Counted from the stretch's first letter, positions 21,472 through 29,989 are shown. The stretch is DNA of 64,000 nucleotides from Aeromonas australiensis (GCF_000819725.1 NZ_CDDH01000069.1:124001-188000); one strand, 5' to 3'. Program-made: numbers and translations. Notes: generated by a model from the sequence alone, not told the origin.

Positions 21472-23208
21472 GTGAGCGTATTTCTACGATTGAGCTGGTT
21501 TTTCAAGGAGCAGTGGCCCCGCTATCTGGCCGCTATCTCCCTGCTGCTGATGGTGGCCCTGTTGACGGTTATTCCGCCCAAAGTGGTGGGCTGGGTGGTG
21601 GATGGCATCACCAGGGGGGATCTCGACACTGGCACCCTGATGCGCTATCTGGCAGGGCTGTTTGGTCTGGGGGTACTGATTTATCTGCTGCGCTACGTCT
21701 GGCGGGTGATGCTGTTTGGTGCCTCTTACCGGCTAGCCTATGTCCTGCGTAATCGTCTGTTCAGCCATTTCACCCGGATGAGTCCCGATTTTTATCAGCG
21801 CCACCGTACCGGCGATCTGATGGCCCATGCCACCAACGACATTCAGGCGGTAGAGATGACCGCAGGCGAAGGGGTGCTGACCCTGGTGGACTCCATCATG
21901 GTCGGGGTATTGGTACTCTCCATCATGTGCAGCCAGTACTCCTGGCAGTTGACGCTGGTCTCCTTGCTGCCGCTGCCGGTGATGGCCTATTTCATGAACC
22001 GCTTTGGCAAGCAGATCTACAAGGAGTTCAAGGCGGCGCAAGGGGCCTTCTCCAGGCTCAACAACAAGACCCAGGAGGCCCTTTCCGGGGTGCGGGTGCT
22101 GAAATCCTATGCGGTTGAATCGTTGGAAGATGAAGGCTTTGCCGAGCTGACCCGGCAGGCGGGGGAGCGCAATATGGCGGTGGCCCGCATCGATGCCAAG
22201 TTCGATCCGGTCATCTACCTCTGTATTGGTTGCTCCTACTTCCTCGCGGTGGCGGGGGGCAGTCTGCTGGTGCTGCGCGATGAGCTGACCCTGGGTGAGC
22301 TCACCAGCTTCACCATGTACCTCGGCCAGCTGATTTGGCCGATGTTTGCCATCGCCTGGCTGTTCAACATCATCGAGCGGGGCAGCGCCGCCTACTCCCG
22401 TATCGAAAGCCTGTTGGGGGAGCGCAGCGATATCGAAGAGCCCGCCCAGCCGACCGCGTTTGTCTCAGCCTTTCCCTTGCAGATCAAAGGGGTGAGCTAT
22501 CAACTTGAGCAGCGCACCCTGCTTGCGGATATCAACATTACCCTCAAGCAAGGGGGCATGCTCGGGGTAGTGGGGCGCACCGGGGCAGGCAAGAGCACCC
22601 TGCTCAAGTTGTTGATGCGCCTTGCCAATCCGACCCACGGTTCGATTTTCATGGGGAGCGTACCGATTAACCAGCTGCCGCTCGCCACACTGCGCAGCCA
22701 GTTTGCCTATGTGCCGCAGGAGCCCTTCCTGTTTTCCACCACCATCGCCGCCAATATTGCCCTCGGCAAACCCGATGCGAGCCGCGAGGAGGTCGAACGG
22801 GTGGCGCGCATTGCCTGTGTCCACGATGATATCGTGCGTTTCCCCAAGGGCTATGAGACCGAGGTCGGGGAGAAGGGGGTGACCCTCTCCGGCGGCCAGA
22901 AACAGCGGCTGGCCATTGCCCGCGCCCTGCTGCTGGAGGCACCCATTCTGGTGCTCGATGATGCGCTCTCGGCGGTGGATGCCCACACCGAGCAGCAAAT
23001 TCTGCACGCCCTCAAGGCCCATCGTCGCACCCTGATCCTGGTCAGCCATCGCATGACGGCGGTGGAGCAGGCCGACGAGATCCTGGTGCTGGAGCAGGGG
23101 GCCGTCAGCGAGCGAGGTCATCATGGTGTCCTGATGGCGCACAATGGCTGGTACGCAGATATGGTGCGTTATCAGCGTCTCGAAGAAGCGGTGGAGGAGA
23201 GCCTGTGA
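21472..23208 (+). CDS. mdlA: MdlA-like ABC exporter half-transporter
   Basis: 578-residue membrane-ATPase fusion, first half of a heterodimeric ABC exporter like E. coli MdlAB/SmdAB. Six membrane segments occupy roughly residues 17-300. The nucleotide-binding domain has Walker A GRTGAGKST, signature LSGGQKQR and Walker B ILVLDDALSA. The aspartate after Walker B (ILVLDDALS) in place of the usual glutamate is a hallmark of one half of asymmetric pairs, so this half probably carries the degenerate catalytic site. Starts at GTG 21472. Overlaps mdlB by four bases, indicating translational coupling. Substrate unknown; drugs or lipids are possible. Confidence 0.92.
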   Translation: MSVFLRLSWFFKEQWPRYLAAISLLLMVALLTVIPPKVVGWVVDGITRGDLDTGTLMRYLAGLFGLGVLIYLLRYVWRVMLFGASYRLAYVLRNRLFSHFTRMSPDFYQRHRTGDLMAHATNDIQAVEMTAGEGVLTLVDSIMVGVLVLSIMCSQYSWQLTLVSLLPLPVMAYFMNRFGKQIYKEFKAAQGAFSRLNNKTQEALSGVRVLKSYAVESLEDEGFAELTRQAGERNMAVARIDAKFDPVIYLCIGCSYFLAVAGGSLLVLRDELTLGELTSFTMYLGQLIWPMFAIAWLFNIIERGSAAYSRIESLLGERSDIEEPAQPTAFVSAFPLQIKGVSYQLEQRTLLADINITLKQGGMLGVVGRTGAGKSTLLKLLMRLANPTHGSIFMGSVPINQLPLATLRSQFAYVPQEPFLFSTTIAANIALGKPDASREEVERVARIACVHDDIVRFPKGYETEVGEKGVTLSGGQKQRLAIARALLLEAPILVLDDALSAVDAHTEQQILHALKAHRRTLILVSHRMTAVEQADEILVLEQGAVSERGHHGVLMAHNGWYADMVRYQRLEEAVEESL

Positions 23209-24956
23209 ATCCGACCATTAAACGACTGCTTGCCTACTGCGCCCGCTATCCTCGTTGGCTCATTCAGGCGGGGATGTGCCTGCTGCTCGCCACCGGCGCC
23301 GAAGTGGCCGGACCGCTGCTGATCAAGCTTTTTATCGATGACTATCTGGCGCCTCGCAATATCGTGCTGCCCACCATAGCCCTGATTGCAGCGGGCTATC
23401 TGGGCTTGCAGGTGCTGTCGGCGGCGGGTTTCTATTTGCAATCCCTGCGCTTTAACCGCATCGCCCAGGCGGTGGTGCAAACTTTGCGCGAGCAGGTATT
23501 TGCCACCGCCATCCGCTTGCCAGCCAGCTACTTTGACAAGCATCGCTCCGGCTCGCTGATTTCCCGCATCACCAACGACACCGAGGCGATCATGAACCTC
23601 TATGTGCAGGTGATCGGTATGCTGGTGCAGAAGATGGTGCTCTTGTGCGGCATCCTCATCTCCATGGCGCTGCTGGACTTGCGGCTGATGCTGGTCTGCT
23701 CCCTGCTGCTGCCCGCGGTGGGCACAGTGATGTGGCTCTACCAGAAATTGAGCGTGCCGGTGGTACGGGCGACCCGCAGCCTGCTCTCCGACATCAACAG
23801 CCGCCTCAACGAGTCGCTGCAGGGGATGCCTGTCATTCAGGCCATGGTGCAGGAACGCCACTTTGCCAATGCCTTTGCCGAGGTGAATCAGCAGCACAGG
23901 TCGGCACGGATCAAGAGCCTCAAGATCAACGGCATTTTGCTGCGCCCGCTTATCGATCTCTTCTACATGATGGTGCTGATCGGCCTGTTGGCGCTGTTTG
24001 CTCACGAGGGGCTTAGCGCAGGCGGCGCCATCCAGGTGGGGGTGCTCTACGCCTTTATCAGCTATCTGGGGCGGATGATCGAGCCGCTCATCGAGATGAC
24101 CAACCAGCTCAACCAGTTGCAGCAGGCCATGGTCGCCGGGGAGCGGGTCTTTGCTCTGCTCGATGAAACCCGCGAGAGTACCGACGGCGAGCTGTGCCCG
24201 CTGGAAGGGCGGGTCAGTTTCGAGCGGGTGAGCTTCTCCTACGATGGCGAGCAGCAGGTGCTGCGGGAGGTGAGCTTTGCCGCAGAACCGGGCCAGATGC
24301 TGGCGCTGGTGGGTCATACCGGCAGCGGCAAGTCCACCATCATCAGCTTGCTGATGGGCTTCTATCCGCTGGATCAGGGGCAGATCCGCTTCGATGATCA
24401 CGCTCTGGATACCCTGTCGCTGGCGGCGGTGCGCCGCAGTATCGGGCTGGTACAGCAGGATCCCTTTATCTTCGTCGGCACCCTGGCCGAGAACCTGCGT
24501 CTCGGCCGCGCCGGAATAGACGAAGCGCGGCTCTGGCAGGCGTTGAGCGAGGTGCAGTTGACCGAGTTTGTGCGCAGCTTGCCACAGGGGATCAACACCC
24601 TGATGGAGGAGGGGGGCAAGAACCTCTCCGCCGGCCAGCGGCAACTGCTCTCCTTTGCCCGGGCGCTGGTGGGGGATCCGCGCATCCTCATTCTCGATGA
24701 AGCGACGGCGAGCGTGGACTCCCAGACCGAGTTGGCGCTGTCGCAGGCTATCTCGGCCGCCCGTCGTGGCCGCACCACCATTGCCATCGCCCACCGCCTC
24801 TCGACCATCGTCGATGCGGACGAGATCCTGCTGCTCTCCCGCGGGCAGGTGAGCGAGCGGGGTAGCCACAGCGAGCTGATGGCCTTTGGCGGCAACTATG
24901 CCCAGCTGTTCGAGATGCAGAGTCAGGGGGCCTGGCTGGAAGAGAAGCGAGCCTGA
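23205..24956 (+). CDS. mdlB: MdlB-like ABC exporter half-transporter
   Basis: 583-residue partner of MdlA. Six N-terminal membrane segments are followed by an ATPase with Walker A GHTGSGKST, signature LSAGQRQLLSFARAL and Walker B ILILDEATASVD, with the catalytic glutamate present, so it is the canonical half of the heterodimer. Starts at GTG 23205 inside the mdlA stop (GTGA overlap). The pair ends at a strong terminator at 24992. The similar pairing in E. coli lies near amtB/glnK, which are absent here. Confidence 0.93.
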   Translation: MNPTIKRLLAYCARYPRWLIQAGMCLLLATGAEVAGPLLIKLFIDDYLAPRNIVLPTIALIAAGYLGLQVLSAAGFYLQSLRFNRIAQAVVQTLREQVFATAIRLPASYFDKHRSGSLISRITNDTEAIMNLYVQVIGMLVQKMVLLCGILISMALLDLRLMLVCSLLLPAVGTVMWLYQKLSVPVVRATRSLLSDINSRLNESLQGMPVIQAMVQERHFANAFAEVNQQHRSARIKSLKINGILLRPLIDLFYMMVLIGLLALFAHEGLSAGGAIQVGVLYAFISYLGRMIEPLIEMTNQLNQLQQAMVAGERVFALLDETRESTDGELCPLEGRVSFERVSFSYDGEQQVLREVSFAAEPGQMLALVGHTGSGKSTIISLLMGFYPLDQGQIRFDDHALDTLSLAAVRRSIGLVQQDPFIFVGTLAENLRLGRAGIDEARLWQALSEVQLTEFVRSLPQGINTLMEEGGKNLSAGQRQLLSFARALVGDPRILILDEATASVDSQTELALSQAISAARRGRTTIAIAHRLSTIVDADEILLLSRGQVSERGSHSELMAFGGNYAQLFEMQSQGAWLEEKRA

Positions 24957-24991
24957 TTGGCCAATTGGCTGTGAACAGTGAGATGAATACG

Positions 24992-25023
24992 AAGGGGGAA
25001 CCGATGTGGTTTCCCCTTTTTTT
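24992..25023 (+). terminator. terminator of mdlAB
   Basis: Stem AAGGGGGAACC / GGTTTCCCCTT (one G-T pair) with loop GATGT, then a run of T. Confidence 0.9.
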
Positions 25024-25039
25024 GCGTGCACTGCGACAA

Positions 25040-25076
25040 CAGTTATCCGGTCACCGTGGTCGTGACCGGATAACTG
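25040..25076. repeat. perfect 15-bp inverted repeat
   Basis: CAGTTATCCGGTCAC and GTGACCGGATAACTG flank the seven-base loop CGTGGTC. There is no T-run, and an mdlB terminator already lies 17 bases upstream, so termination does not explain it. It is a strong RNA hairpin if transcribed, or a DNA palindrome for a binding protein or a mobile-element remnant. Confidence 0.9.
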
Positions 25077-25080
25077 GGAG

Positions 25081-25239
25081 ATGGAGGGCTCGAGGGTAAC
25101 TGGTGACGCACAAGTGCCGGACCCCGTCTCCCTGAACGTAGAAGACAGGGCACTCGTCAAGGGCGAGTCAGCAAAAACGGTTGCTGCAACTTATCCATAT
25201 CTGGAGGCGGATACGCTGGCAGGCGAAGTGGTGACGTAG
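25081..25239 (+). CDS. possible small protein, 52 residues (uncertain)
   Basis: An ATG directly after the inverted repeat opens 52 codons ending at TAG 25237. The product is acidic (MEGSRVTGDAQVPDPVSLN... with TYPYLEADTLAGEVVT at the end) and has balanced codon use. GGGAG abuts the ATG, which is too close for a normal ribosome-binding site. I recognise no family; the TYPYLEADTL tail vaguely recalls DUF433-type helices, but this is not evidence. It may be a decayed gene end. From 25240 to the riboswitch I see only promoter-like sequence. Confidence 0.2.
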   Translation: MEGSRVTGDAQVPDPVSLNVEDRALVKGESAKTVAATYPYLEADTLAGEVVT

Positions 25240-25347
25240 CGAGCATGACGCAGATAATCAATATGAGCCGTCATTGGGTCTTGTGGCTGGATTTCAATGA
25301 GACCTTATTAGGCAAAAATAGCTCCAAAATGGGAGTTGTTGAATCAT

Positions 25348-25377
25348 TTGACTACCCTTTTCGAACGTTGCTATGTT
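25348..25377 (+). promoter_or_regulatory. promoter of the lysine riboswitch transcript
   Basis: TTGACT at 25348 and TATGTT at 25372 with an 18-base spacer, about 65 bases before the aptamer. A second candidate -10, TATAAG, lies near 25407. Confidence 0.5.
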
Positions 25378-25442
25378 TTTCATGAGTATTTAATCGGAAA
25401 ACTTGCTATAAGCTGCCATCTCGATAAAATGTGCGACGAATA

Positions 25443-25614
25443 CCTTTAAGTAGAGGCGCGCTGCCTATGAGTATTTGTGCGGAGGGTGATGCCTGTGATG
25501 CACAAGGAAAGGAGTCAGCGCCGAAGTGGCCAGGCCATCATACCGGGCTGCTGGTTCTGCATCTAATAGGTGCAGGACTGCCATAGTCATCCACTATGGA
25601 GCGCTACCTGAAGG
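25443..25614 (+). ncRNA. lysine riboswitch (L box) aptamer
   Basis: Conserved L-box elements appear in order: GTAGAGGCGCG, TGAGTA, AAAGGAGTCAGCGCCGAAG, GGGCTGCTGG, GGACTGCCATAG, CTATGGAGCGCTAC. The closing helix P1 pairs CCTTTAAGTAG at the 5' end with CTACCTGAAGG at the 3' end, with one A-C mismatch. It lies upstream of an NhaC-family transporter, a known L-box target proposed to be a lysine transporter. Confidence 0.95.
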
Positions 25615-25650
25615 GGCTGAGGAGTATAACCTCCCCATAGGTTTTGTTTC
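25612..25650 (+). promoter_or_regulatory. possible attenuator hairpin after the lysine aptamer
   Basis: GGGG-CT-GAGG, a seven-base loop AGTATAA, then CCTC-CCC, followed by ATAGGTTTTGTTTCTTT. Its 5' arm abuts the 3' strand of P1, so ligand binding could switch it. The T-tract is interrupted, so termination may be weak. Confidence 0.5.
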
Positions 25651-25667
25651 TTTAGATCCTCTCGGTA

Positions 25668-25702
25668 GATCTCCACCTGTTTTCTTTAGGTGAGAAGAGA
25701 TC
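25668..25702 (+). promoter_or_regulatory. hairpin masking the ribosome-binding site of the lysine-riboswitch gene
   Basis: GATCTC at 25668 pairs with GAGATC at 25697-25702, and CACCT with AGGTG, leaving an AGAA bulge and a nine-base loop. The stem ends on the base before ATG 25703 and contains AGGTGAG, the only purine-rich ribosome-binding site. Confidence 0.6.
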
Positions 25703-27283
25703 ATGGACATTACTCATTTTGCCGACTCCGGTTGGTCTGTTGTTCCCCCCCTGTTAGCTGTCGCACTGGCGATCCTGACCCGCCGCGTGCTGTTGTCCCT
25801 TGGTGTGGGCATCGTGGCAGGCAGTCTGTTGCTCAACCAGTTTTCGCCCCTCGAATCCCTGCATTACATGTTGAATACCGTGCTCAAGATCTTCTGGGTC
25901 GATGGTGCGCTCAATAGTGACAACGTCAACATGATCCTGTTCATGCTGCTGTTGGGTGGCCTTATCAGCCTGATGAGCGTCTCCGGGGCGACCCGTGCCT
26001 TTGCCGAGTGGGCCGAGCGTCGTGCCAAGACCCGTAAGGGTGCCAAAGCGCTGACCGGGATGATGGTTTTTGCCTTCTTTATCGATGACTTCTTCCACAG
26101 CCTGTCGGTGGGGGCTATCTGCCGTCCGGTGACTGACCGCTTCCAGATCTCCCGTGCCAAACTGGCCTATCTGCTGGACTCCACCGCGGCGCCAGTCTGT
26201 GTGCTGATGCCCATCTCCTCCTGGGGTGCCTATATCATCGCCCTGGTTGGCGGCATCATGGCGGCTCACGGTTTGACCGAGCAGAGCCCCATCGCGGCGT
26301 TTGTCGAGATGATCCCGATGAACCTCTACGCCGTCTTCACCCTGGTGATGGTGCTGGTGGTGATCGCGTTTCAGCTCGATATCGGCCCGATGCGCCAGCA
26401 CGAAGCGTGGGCGCTGGAAGGCAAGCTGTGGGATGAGTCCAAGGGCCGCCCCATCGGTCTGGATATGGAGAGCCCGGAGGAGAGCAACGGCGGCATGATC
26501 GACATGGTACTGCCGATCCTGACCCTGACCGCCGCTACCATCTATTTCATGATTGATTCCGGTGCGGCGGTGCTGAGCGAGAAAGGGCTGCCATTCAGCG
26601 TGCTCGGCTCGTTCGAAAATACCAATGTCGGCTCTTCGCTGGTTTACGGTGCCCTCTCCAGCCTGGTGGTCTCCATCGGTCTGGCGATGCGCCTGAAGCT
26701 GGGTGCCAAGAACTGGATCAAGGCCGCGCCACAGGGCGTCATGGCCATGCTGCCGGCGATCAACATCCTGCTGTTTGCCTGGACCATCGGTGCCGTGGTG
26801 CGCGACGTGGAGACCGGCAAGTACCTGGCTTCGTTGGCCAATGGCAACCTGCCGATCGAAGTGCTGCCTGCTGTGGTCTTTATCCTCTCCTGTGCCATGG
26901 CGTTTGCCACCGGCACCAGCTGGGGTACCTTCGGTATCATGCTGCCGCTGGCCGGTGATATGGCTGCCGCCAGCGACATCAGCCTGATGCTGCCGATGCT
27001 GGCTGCGGTACTGGCTGGCTCGGTGTTCGGGGATCACAGCTCGCCCATCTCAAGCACCAGCATCCTCTCTGCCACCGGTGCCGGTTGCCATCACATCGAT
27101 CACGTGATGACCCAGCTGCCCTATGCACTGGCCATCGCCTTCGGGGCGGCACTGGGTTACCTGGCAATGGGGTTCATGCACTCCAGCCTGGCCGGTTTCA
27201 GCGTCAGCGCCCTCTGGTTCGTGCTCTTTACCAGCTATCACCTGAAAAAGGCCAAAGCGCGGCCAGAGCTGGCCACCGCGTAA
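25703..27283 (+). CDS. NhaC-family transporter under lysine riboswitch control (putative lysine transporter, LysW type)
   Basis: 526-residue inner-membrane protein with about 11-12 membrane segments and NhaC/ArsB-like features: FFIDDFFHSLSVG near residue 130, PISSWGAYI near 170, and FGDHSSPISSTSILSATGAG near 440. The family is named for Na+/H+ antiport, but members behind lysine riboswitches have been predicted to carry lysine. The leader here carries a clear L box, so lysine import is a reasonable inference; direct evidence is lacking. Translation starts at ATG 25703 in a hairpin that hides the ribosome-binding site. A strong terminator follows. Confidence 0.9.
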   Translation: MDITHFADSGWSVVPPLLAVALAILTRRVLLSLGVGIVAGSLLLNQFSPLESLHYMLNTVLKIFWVDGALNSDNVNMILFMLLLGGLISLMSVSGATRAFAEWAERRAKTRKGAKALTGMMVFAFFIDDFFHSLSVGAICRPVTDRFQISRAKLAYLLDSTAAPVCVLMPISSWGAYIIALVGGIMAAHGLTEQSPIAAFVEMIPMNLYAVFTLVMVLVVIAFQLDIGPMRQHEAWALEGKLWDESKGRPIGLDMESPEESNGGMIDMVLPILTLTAATIYFMIDSGAAVLSEKGLPFSVLGSFENTNVGSSLVYGALSSLVVSIGLAMRLKLGAKNWIKAAPQGVMAMLPAINILLFAWTIGAVVRDVETGKYLASLANGNLPIEVLPAVVFILSCAMAFATGTSWGTFGIMLPLAGDMAAASDISLMLPMLAAVLAGSVFGDHSSPISSTSILSATGAGCHHIDHVMTQLPYALAIAFGAALGYLAMGFMHSSLAGFSVSALWFVLFTSYHLKKAKARPELATA

Positions 27284-27294
27284 CATTTATAGAG

Positions 27295-27323
27295 CAAGGG
27301 GCCCCGCGGGCCCCTTGGTTTTG
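27295..27323 (+). terminator. terminator of the lysine-riboswitch transporter gene
   Basis: Perfect 10-bp stem CAAGGGGCCC / GGGCCCCTTG followed by GTTTTG. Confidence 0.85.
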
Positions 27324-27375
27324 TCAGGGGCGTTGGTTAGCATGCGCCCCATAAATTCAGTTTCGGAACCGTATC

Positions 27376-27957
27376 ATGGCTTCACTGCACTACAAATTTG
27401 CCACCATGAATTCAGGCAAATCCACCCAGCTTATTCAGGCGCACTTCAACTATCTGGAGCGGGGTATGCATCCTCTGGCGATGACGCCAGCCATCGACGA
27501 CCGTTTCGGGGTCGGGGTGATCAGTGCCCGGGTTGGCCTTGAGCTGAAGGTGGACGTGTTCAGCGACAGCTGTGATCTGTTTGAAATGGTGAAAGCGCGT
27601 CATGCGAAGAAACATATCGATGTTTTTATCGTGGACGAGGCCCAGTTCCTGACCCGTGAGCAGGTCTACCAGCTGGCCCGCATCGTCGATGAGCAGGATA
27701 TTCCGGTGATGGCCTATGGCCTCAAGACCGATTTTCGTGGCGAGCTGTTCCCCGGTTCCTACCATCTGCTCTGTCTGGCCGACAAGTTTGAGGAGCTGAA
27801 GAGCATCTGCTGGTGCGGCAACAAGGCTCACATGAACTCCCGGGTCAACGAAGCGGGTCAGGTGATGCGTGATGGCGAACAGGTGGAGATCGGCGGCAAC
27901 GATCGCTATGTGTCGCTCTGTCGCAAACACTATCTCGAAGGTCGGGCCTACAAGTAA
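27376..27957 (+). CDS. tdk: thymidine kinase
   Basis: 193-residue type II thymidine kinase that phosphorylates thymidine to dTMP in the salvage pathway. P-loop at residues 10-17 (TMNSGKST), catalytic DEAQF near residue 88, and the zinc-binding cysteines around CWCG near 145 and in SLCRKHY near the C-terminus. Length equals the enteric enzyme. It is a single gene with its own terminator. Confidence 0.97.
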   Translation: MASLHYKFATMNSGKSTQLIQAHFNYLERGMHPLAMTPAIDDRFGVGVISARVGLELKVDVFSDSCDLFEMVKARHAKKHIDVFIVDEAQFLTREQVYQLARIVDEQDIPVMAYGLKTDFRGELFPGSYHLLCLADKFEELKSICWCGNKAHMNSRVNEAGQVMRDGEQVEIGGNDRYVSLCRKHYLEGRAYK

Positions 27958-27985
27958 GTCGGCTGCGATATTTGAATCGTCGAGT

Positions 27986-28012
27986 AGGGCGCCAATCTGG
28001 CGCCCTTTTTAT
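27986..28012 (+). terminator. terminator of tdk
   Basis: Stem AGGGCGCC / GGCGCCCT with loop AATCT and a T-run; it lies between two convergent genes. Confidence 0.88.
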
Positions 28013-28037
28013 TTTCCCCAACTTGTATCGCTGTGGT

Positions 28038-29375
28038 TCAGTCGATCTCGATATCCACCGGCGCGATGATGGGGTCGGCCACCGGCAGGCGTTGAAACAG
28101 CTGGCGAAAATGGTGCTGTACCCGGCCGATATCCACCAGTGACATGCCGGAGGCAAAACCGAACCAGACATAGAGGCCGGTGAGATCGCGAAACATCGGC
28201 GGCAAATAGCGGGGAGCGGCGATCAGCCCCTCCAGATAGTGCTGATAGAGCACCGGAATATCATCCAGTGTCACCTTGCCGACAAACAGCATCGGCAGGA
28301 TCTCGGGTACCCCTTCCAGCACGGCGCTGCGGATAAAGTTGACCGTCTCCACATAGCCACGCACGTAGGAGAGATCCTTGGTAAAGCAGGCGCCGCCGCC
28401 CACCATGCCGCCACGAAAGACCCGCTGGGTGATCTTGTAGGCGTCGTGCTCGCTGGTGCCTTGCTGCACGAAGTGCTGAAACACCTCGATAAAATCGGCG
28501 CCGCGCTCGGCCATGTCGATGGCCATCACCCGATCGGAGATGCGCTTGGCCCGATCCGGAAAGGAGCTGAAGGTGAGGGTCTCTATCAGGACGGCCAGCC
28601 CCTCCTGACAGGCGGTGATCCGCGGTGAACCAGCGCTCAGCCAGGTGGCATAGGGCTGCTGGCGACCGTTGAGGGTGGTGCCGACATGAACCCACCCCTC
28701 GTGTACTTCCAACACCTGCAAGTCCAGCTCGGAGAAACGGGCGTGGGCGTTGAGCTTGATGTAGTCGCCACCGGCCGCGGCATCGGAGACGATGCCATCG
28801 CTCAGCTTCACCTGCACAGTGCCATCACTGAAGTAGCTCGACAGCTTACCCTGCAGTTTGGCTACCGCGGCGTCTCCTGCGAACTCCTTGGGGTAGGGGC
28901 GCACCAGATGGCGTGCACCGGGCAGGGAGAAGATGTCGCACAGCCGGGCGCCCAGCTCCTTGAGGGTCTTGCGATCCCCGCGCAGGTGAGCGCTGGCAGA
29001 GCCATAAAGCAGCTGGCTGTAACGCTGAAAATCGGGTTGGCCGCGCTGGCGCAGCATCTCGATCACCACCATGTACTGATCAACTGTCCCTTGCAGGATC
29101 CGGCCAAGATCGTCCTGCGGCCCCAGCTTTCTGCGGATCCTGTCCCGCAACTCCTTGAGTTCCAGATACTTGTTGCGCGGCTCGAAGCCAAGGGGGAGGG
29201 CATTATAGAAGTGACTGTCGATAGCGGGCAGCTCCCTGCCACCGCTTGCCAGAAAGCGATCCTGCAGATGGCGTGGCCATTTGATGGCATCCAGGATCCG
29301 GATTGGGTTTTGCAGGACGAGCAGCTCATCCGAGAGTGATTTCAGATGCAGGCGATACTTTTCTTGGATGGTCAT
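28038..29375 (-). CDS. DUF1704 / MATCAP-like metallopeptidase (QEGLA-motif protein)
   Basis: 445 residues. Member of the bacterial family often labelled flavohemoglobin expression-modulating QEGLA motif protein (DUF1704). The zinc site is visible as H225-E226-G-W-V-H230 with a third ligand E258 in CQEGLA, the HExxxH...E arrangement of the eukaryotic tubulin tyrosine carboxypeptidases MATCAP/TMCP. A C-terminal peptidase activity is therefore plausible, but no bacterial substrate is known to me. ATG 29375 (MTIQEKYRLHL) with GAGGG upstream is preferred over the open frame to 29438. Divergent from ybjN and with no obvious functional neighbour; no flavohemoglobin gene is in the window. Confidence 0.85.
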   Translation of the reverse strand: MTIQEKYRLHLKSLSDELLVLQNPIRILDAIKWPRHLQDRFLASGGRELPAIDSHFYNALPLGFEPRNKYLELKELRDRIRRKLGPQDDLGRILQGTVDQYMVVIEMLRQRGQPDFQRYSQLLYGSASAHLRGDRKTLKELGARLCDIFSLPGARHLVRPYPKEFAGDAAVAKLQGKLSSYFSDGTVQVKLSDGIVSDAAAGGDYIKLNAHARFSELDLQVLEVHEGWVHVGTTLNGRQQPYATWLSAGSPRITACQEGLAVLIETLTFSSFPDRAKRISDRVMAIDMAERGADFIEVFQHFVQQGTSEHDAYKITQRVFRGGMVGGGACFTKDLSYVRGYVETVNFIRSAVLEGVPEILPMLFVGKVTLDDIPVLYQHYLEGLIAAPRYLPPMFRDLTGLYVWFGFASGMSLVDIGRVQHHFRQLFQRLPVADPIIAPVDIEID

Positions 29376-29533
29376 GGGGCCCTCTGCGGGGCAAATATCA
29401 TCGTGGATTTGGCTGAGTATATGCATAGCGCTTGCCAAAAAGAAGCGAGCCGCATGGTTATCGGGTTGGCGTGCTTTTTGTTGATAGCAAATTGGTTTAG
29501 ACTGCGCCCCTTGATCCCAATCGTGTCGTGGAA

Positions 29534-29989
29534 ATGATGAATATCCCCAGCTCCGAAATGATAATGCGTTGGTTGCAACAGGCTCGTATCGAGCACTATG
29601 TCTGCGACCAGTGTCACGGTATCCACATTGTCTCTTTGCAGTCGGTCGACGGTATTCAGGAGAGCCGGATCTTCGTGGAAGAGGAGGGCCTGCTGTTCTC
29701 TTCCGAGTTGGAAGTTCGCCCCTCGGCTCTGTTACCGCTGGTTGCCGAACTGGGACGACTCAATATGCAGTACCCCTCCCTCAAGGTGTTCCTCGATATC
29801 ATCGATGACAACCTGCCGCGGCTGGTGGTCGGCCATACCGTCTTTACCAAGGCCGGGCTCAGTGTCGAGCAGTTCCTGCTGTTCGTGCAAAGCACCATCG
29901 CAGCCACCCACGAACTGGTTGCCGAATGCGAACGTTCCGGCTTTCTCAACCTGCCTGAAATCCAGGTAGCACCGGAATCTGTGCATTAA
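29534..29989 (+). CDS. ybjN: YbjN family protein
   Basis: About 151 residues, similar along its length to E. coli YbjN, with CDQCHGIHI near the N-terminus, EVRPSALLPLVAELG in the middle and DNLPRLVVGHTV after that. This is a type III chaperone-like sensory fold (YbjN/TY3S). In E. coli YbjN has been linked to motility, stress and cell surface changes, but its biochemical role is unknown. The start is uncertain among GTG 29528, ATG 29534 and ATG 29537; no clear ribosome-binding site is visible. Confidence 0.85.
   Translation: MMNIPSSEMIMRWLQQARIEHYVCDQCHGIHIVSLQSVDGIQESRIFVEEEGLLFSSELEVRPSALLPLVAELGRLNMQYPSLKVFLDIIDDNLPRLVVGHTVFTKAGLSVEQFLLFVQSTIAATHELVAECERSGFLNLPEIQVAPESVH

Noticed and set aside
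25040-25076. Integron attC site
   Set aside because: The palindrome is perfect, without the bulged bases and R/L box spacing of attC, and no integron integrase or cassette is near.
23172-25160. 662-codon open frame on the minus strand antisense to mdlB and the following gap
   Set aside because: It mirrors the GC-rich codon pattern of mdlB, its product is His/Gln/Arg-rich with no recognisable domain, and mdlB is a clear family member on the other strand.
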